Positions 5,321 through 5,858 of a DNA stretch of 5,858 nucleotides are shown here, one piece after another (position 1 is the stretch's first letter; every line of letters starts with the position of its first letter). The translations under genes and the position numbers were made by a program. The notes beneath the pieces were generated by a model, which saw only the letters and a program-made list of their open reading frames with translations, was not told the DNA's origin and made no database searches. Source of the DNA: CAZAGT01 sp964484515 (lineage in GTDB: Bacteria > Desulfobacterota > DSM-4660 > Desulfatiglandales > HGW-15); assembly GCA_964484515.1 (NCBI GenBank), contig CAZAGT010000320.1:1-5858 (forward strand), read 5' to 3'.

Positions 5321-5458
5321 GCTCCTCACAAGAATTTGTGGGTCAACAGGTTGATATCGAGAGCACAATACATTGAAGTACCATCGTTTATCGATCGACA
5401 TCCGGATTTTCGAATCTCAATCTGGTTGCCCTGGAGTCCGGTGGGAGGCCTGCGATAT
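5321..5458 (+). repeat. Direct repeat, copy A (138 bases)
   Basis: This copy aligns without gaps to 5721-5858 with 131 of 138 bases identical. Similarity begins abruptly at about 5321. Near its left end, CTCACAA (5325-5331) and TTGTGGG (5336-5342) form a 7-pair stem with a GAAT loop, kept in the other copy. The right boundary is unknown because copy B reaches the window edge. Confidence 0.9.
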
Positions 5459-5474
5459 CTTATCTTCGATTCCG

Positions 5475-5678
5475 GGGCTCCCGGGCTGGTCTTTTCAATT
5501 TAGCTGAATTAAGGTTAAAGCTATTATCGAGCTTTGACGATATAACTATCGAGCCATCAATCATTTGATTCCTCCAATTGGCTCGTTTCACAAAGCCCCT
5601 CAGGCGGTAAGCAATCGGTATGGGATTGGCTTCTGTCTCAGGGGCTTTTCTTTGGCGAGGCTCGTTTCCCGGGAGCCC
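5475..5678. repeat. 11-base inverted repeat framing the segment between the direct repeats
   Basis: GGGCTCCCGGG (5475-5485) is the perfect reverse complement of CCCGGGAGCCC (5668-5678). The pair spans 204 bases and lies wholly within the 262-base spacer between the two 138-base repeats. The arms could be the ends of a small insertion or the base of a long RNA stem. Confidence 0.55.
5592..5649 (+). terminator. Terminator-like hairpin with no obvious upstream gene
   Basis: AAAGCCCCT (5592-5600) pairs perfectly with AGGGGCTTT (5640-5648), and the loop holds a second stem (GCAATC 5611-5616 with GATTGGC 5624-5630, one bulged G). TTTTCTTT follows on the plus strand, and A-rich sequence precedes the left arm, so it could work in either direction, better on plus. 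The nearest plus-strand gene ends some 600 bases upstream. The 48-base total loop is long for a simple terminator, so it may belong to an untranslated RNA. Confidence 0.45.
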
Positions 5679-5720
5679 GACGAAAAAACGGGTCTTCCGT
5701 AGCCACGACATAGTAATCAG

Positions 5721-5858
5721 GTTCCTCACAAGAATTTGTGGGTCAATAGGTTGATATCGAGAGCACAATACATTGAAGTACCATGATTTATCGATCGACA
5801 TCTGGATTTTCGAATCTCAATCTGATGGCCCTGGAGTCCGGTGGGAGGCCTGCGATAT
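5721..5858 (+). repeat. Direct repeat, copy B (138 bases visible, cut by window edge)
   Basis: This is the second copy of 5321-5458, exactly 400 bases downstream, with seven substitutions and no gaps. It still matches at the last base of the window, so the element probably continues. In this copy a plus-strand ATG (5783) opens a frame to the edge (MIYRSTSGFSNLNLMALE...); copy A has ATC there. Confidence 0.9.

Larger units (their letters stand above)
4995..5858. other. Gene-free right end with hairpins and several repeat types
   Basis: No convincing gene is present in these 864 bases. From left to right there is an AAGGAG/CTCCTT dyad (5004-5024), a hairpin (5076-5101), a 19-base tandem repeat (5128-5171), a palindromic REP/MITE-like element (5170-5287), and two 138-base direct repeats (5321-5458 and 5721-5858) around a segment with an inverted repeat and a terminator-like hairpin. 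Open frames such as 5171-5401 and 5460-5801 on the minus strand, and 5240-5503 on the plus strand, cross these elements and have no ribosome binding site. Confidence 0.6.

Noticed and set aside
5460..5801. Minus-strand ORF of 113 codons
   Set aside because: It runs through the repeat, the inverted repeat and the terminator-like hairpin, has no ribosome binding site, and only its first 27 or so codons are shared with the other repeat copy.

Overview
The window looks like a chromosomal segment of a mesophilic Gram-negative bacterium with roughly balanced base composition. A Desulfobacterota (deltaproteobacterial) or related anaerobe is my best guess. The evidence is indirect: a short-chain fatty acid transporter, a periplasmic parvulin, a sigma-54 promoter, an M23 envelope peptidase, and gene-poor stretches with repeats. 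No marker gene fixes the taxonomy.

Left part (1-1992): a partial AtoE-family short-chain fatty acid transporter on the minus strand runs off the left edge. It diverges from a plus-strand secreted parvulin-type peptidyl-prolyl isomerase. The 365-base gap between them holds a good sigma-70 promoter (851-879) for the isomerase gene.

Middle part (1993-4597): a 757-base stretch without a convincing gene has coding-like but unsupported minus-strand readings. It ends in a near-consensus sigma-54 promoter (2660-2675) and an 85-residue single-span membrane protein (2750-3007). Another 580-base stretch follows. Its minus strand looks like a decayed gene, and it contains a perfect inverted repeat that also fits the sigma-54 consensus. 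Next is a membrane-anchored M23 (LytM-type) peptidase with intact zinc ligands (3590-4597).

Right part (4598-5858): the M23 gene is followed by a leader that can fold into a three-way junction with a competing alternative pairing. Downstream of it is a small soluble protein of unknown function (4716-4994). The last 860 bases carry no convincing gene. They hold hairpins, a 19-base tandem repeat, a REP/MITE-like palindromic element, and two 138-base direct repeats, 95% identical and exactly 400 bases apart. The repeats flank a segment with an 11-base inverted repeat and a terminator-like hairpin.

Functional links: the isomerase (periplasmic folding), the small membrane protein and the M23 peptidase (peptidoglycan remodelling) are all envelope functions, but nothing proves they share a pathway. 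The most notable unexplained items are the structured leader before the unknown small gene, the sigma-54-driven small membrane protein, and the paired repeats at the right end.
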